A DNA stretch of 64,000 nt from Novosphingobium pentaromativorans US6-1. Its GTDB lineage: Bacteria; Pseudomonadota; Alphaproteobacteria; Sphingomonadales; Sphingomonadaceae. Every line of letters begins with the position of its first letter. Within the stretch, counting starts at the first letter, position 1. Below the pieces are notes generated by a model. The model saw nothing but the letters and a program-made list of their open reading frames with translations, was not told where the DNA came from and searched no databases. Positions 62,513-64,000 of this stretch are shown here, piece after piece. The stretch is taken from the NCBI RefSeq assembly GCF_000767465.1, contig NZ_CP009291.1, forward strand, positions 3,080,501-3,144,500. Reading direction: 5' to 3'. A program made the position numbers and the translations under genes.

Positions 62513-64000
62513 CCTACGTGGCCCATCGAGAAGCCCGTTCGGCTGCCGAAGGTGAAGCTGGGATTGGCATCCGCCTCCAAGTCCTCAAACGCCGAGAATT
62601 CGACGACCGCGCCTCGCTTCGCCGTGCCGGCGAGCACTTGAATCCACGCGGTTAGAATACCGTCAAACTTCGCGTTCAAGCGATCCTTGCGGCGCTCGTC
62701 AAGAAACTCGCGTGCCGCGTTCCTTGCGCGAGGCGGCCAAATCCAGATGTGGGGATCGACCAGCAGCCAGGTGGCGCCGTTCTTCTGGGTGATCGAAACG
62801 CGGACCGCCTCCGCCCAGAATACCTTCGCCGGCGTGGGATGCTCGTCATCGACCGGCGCGAAGACGCCTGTGACTTGCCCGGTCAGCTTGCCGATCGCAG
62901 ATGAGAGCGGCTGCAACGGACTCAGATCCTGCGCATGTGCGTCGGCGATCAGAATCGGTGAATTGCCGCGCCGGCGGATGAGCAATGGACGGTCTCGCGC
63001 GAGCGCGGTCGCGATCCCTTCCTCGACGAAACCCTTGAGAGGAAGCGCATCGCCTGCGATCAGATCGGAAGGGATATCCACGCCCTCGATCTTCGCGGCA
63101 TGGCGCTTGAAAGCCTTCGCGATCGTGTCGGGCTCGCCCCAGCAGAGGATGTTCGGCGCCTTGGTGACCAGGATCCTGCTCTCGGCTTCCGACTGGATAG
63201 TGCGTAACGATGGCCAATCGATATCCTCGCGCGGCCGCACCATGAGCGCCCGGCTCGGCAGGGCCGCGATCGGAAGCGCATTCAGACGAAGCAACGGCGG
63301 GGCCGTCCCGGGAGAGGGCACGGCGATGCTGACGGCAGCCGGGAGTGACTTACGGACCTTGGCCTCGAGATCGGACGGCCGTGAGGGCAGGTTTCGCCAC
63401 ATACGCAGCATCAACGCATCAAAGGTGTCGACTTCGACATAGGCGGCGCGCACGCCTGCGGAGACGGCCGCCTCGATTAGTTCGCTAACGGCTGGCAGGA
63501 CAGGCGCGCCGCGCATCCCCGTCCAGAAGAGGCCATGAGGGAAAGGGTTGGGCCGCCCGAGCGCCTGCCGAAACAGGCTCATCACGCTCTCGTCCCTGCC
63601 GCTGTAGCCGGCGACGATGAAGCCGAACCGACCTGCGGACGTCAGCATGCACCCGGCGAGCGCCCCATCCTGCTGCGCAAGATCGGCGGAAAGGTTCTTG
63701 ACGCTGTCGTAGCGAAAGTCGCCGTGAAGCTTGCAGTAGATTGGCCATTCCTCATTAGCAAAGGCTTGGTTGGCCGCCGTTGGGCCTTCAAGGTGGAAAG
63801 CGCTGATCGACCGGCCGCTTACCTCGGCGACCGCGCGCTCCACCACGCTGTCGAAGTTCGTCGTGAACATCATGCGCGTCAGCCCACTTGCCAGCAGGGC
63901 GCCCGTGACCCGGTTGCCGGCGGTCAGCCTAACCTTGTCCTCGGCGAGGATGCCCCGAAGATAGGCGCGCTGGCGTTCGCGATCGGTACCGAAGATCTTC
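62509..64000 (-). CDS. SIR2-APAZ protein of a SPARSA-type system, 5' end off the window
   Basis: The frame is open to base 64000 and carries 497 codons, so the true start and the first NAD-binding loop are outside. The SIR2 (STALD) part shows [20 protein letters not shown], with TTNFD near 63864-63850, and YCKLHGD (His at 63724-63726) as the usual catalytic and binding points. The APAZ domain, which replaces the missing N-PAZ lobe of the Argonaute, extends from about 63250 to 62509 (for example [20 protein letters not shown] and [13 protein letters not shown]). The family hydrolyses NAD+ when the pAgo partner detects invading DNA, leading to abortive cell death. It is coupled to the pAgo by ATGA. 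Confidence 0.85.
   Translation of the reverse strand, partial: KIFGTDRERQRAYLRGILAEDKVRLTAGNRVTGALLASGLTRMMFTTNFDSVVERAVAEVSGRSISAFHLEGPTAANQAFANEEWPIYCKLHGDFRYDSVKNLSADLAQQDGALAGCMLTSAGRFGFIVAGYSGRDESVMSLFRQALGRPNPFPHGLFWTGMRGAPVLPAVSELIEAAVSAGVRAAYVEVDTFDALMLRMWRNLPSRPSDLEAKVRKSLPAAVSIAVPSPGTAPPLLRLNALPIAALPSRALMVRPREDIDWPSLRTIQSEAESRILVTKAPNILCWGEPDTIAKAFKRHAAKIEGVDIPSDLIAGDALPLKGFVEEGIATALARDRPLLIRRRGNSPILIADAHAQDLSPLQPLSSAIGKLTGQVTGVFAPVDDEHPTPAKVFWAEAVRVSITQKNGATWLLVDPHIWIWPPRARNAAREFLDERRKDRLNAKFDGILTAWIQVLAGTAKRGAVVEFSAFEDLEADANPSFTFGSRTGFSMGHVG

Larger units (their letters stand above)
58258..64000 (+). mobile_element. putative integrative element at tRNA-Ser, left part only
   Basis: From the 3' half of tRNA-Ser onward the content changes: a P4-type tyrosine integrase, an HTH replication-type protein, structured non-coding DNA and a short pAgo/SIR2-APAZ operon. 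The attL core is likely inside the T-arm/acceptor end. The right end and the repeated tRNA 3' end lie beyond base 64000, so the element is seen only in part. Confidence 0.65.

Noticed and set aside
58330..64000. A second copy of the tRNA-Ser 3' end (attR)
   Set aside because: No repeat of the T-arm and acceptor sequence was found by eye to the right of the tRNA; the right end of the element is probably outside the window.

Overview
The window is high-GC alphaproteobacterial chromosome and most likely comes from a sphingomonad (Novosphingobium or a close relative). The reasons are a crtY-crtI-crtB carotenoid cluster, a Tol-Pal operon with adjacent ybgC, a his gene run of the sphingomonad type, an infC with a non-AUG start, a tiny PEP-CTERM protein, and many proteins of families common in this order. 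Almost all of it is dense housekeeping sequence.

Layout. 1-6.8 kb: mannose-1-phosphate guanylyltransferase (cut by the window edge), a phosphomannomutase-like HAD phosphatase, a GDT1-like membrane protein, Dps, 6-phosphogluconolactonase, a Nudix hydrolase, DinB and a Bcr/CflA exporter. 7.0-11.7 kb: a tightly overlapped minus-strand operon crtY-crtI-DUF1851-LOG-crtB. 11.8-19 kb: a GNAT, MipA/OmpV, a UDG-fold protein, a DUF4261 protein, an SRAP protein without its catalytic cysteine, then a TPP riboswitch and thiC with a strong terminator. 19-27 kb: a sulfotransferase that appears to start at AUC, small enzymes, a complete IS1380-family element with a broken transposase, small secreted or lipoproteins, OsmC, and about 1.2 kb without a gene. 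27-36 kb: a potassium channel, a DUF985 cupin, a GMC oxidoreductase, an M19 dipeptidase, paired small membrane proteins, dapD, gmk and an SspB-like adaptor. 36-45 kb: hisB-yciI-hisH-hisA-hisF, a mini PEP-CTERM protein, hisE, HIT, and ybgC-tolQRAB-pal. 45-58 kb: a J-domain protein, an SLC13 carrier, infC, pdeM, hemF, two MFS carriers, MarR, PilZ, the RelA/SpoT homologue and a cyclophilin.

58.3-64 kb is different. A tRNA-Ser(GGA) is followed at once by a tyrosine recombinase, an HTH replication-type protein, a stem-loop-rich non-coding stretch, and then a translationally coupled minus-strand pair: a SIR2-APAZ protein (running off the right edge) and a short prokaryotic Argonaute whose PIWI catalytic positions appear to be lost. 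This is the architecture of a SPARSA defence system (short pAgo plus SIR2-APAZ NADase) on an integrative element, and it is the most notable content of the window. The system class is known. This example and its compact mobile setting are what merit a look.

All calls come from reading translations, motifs and spacing by eye. No database search, alignment or folding program was run.
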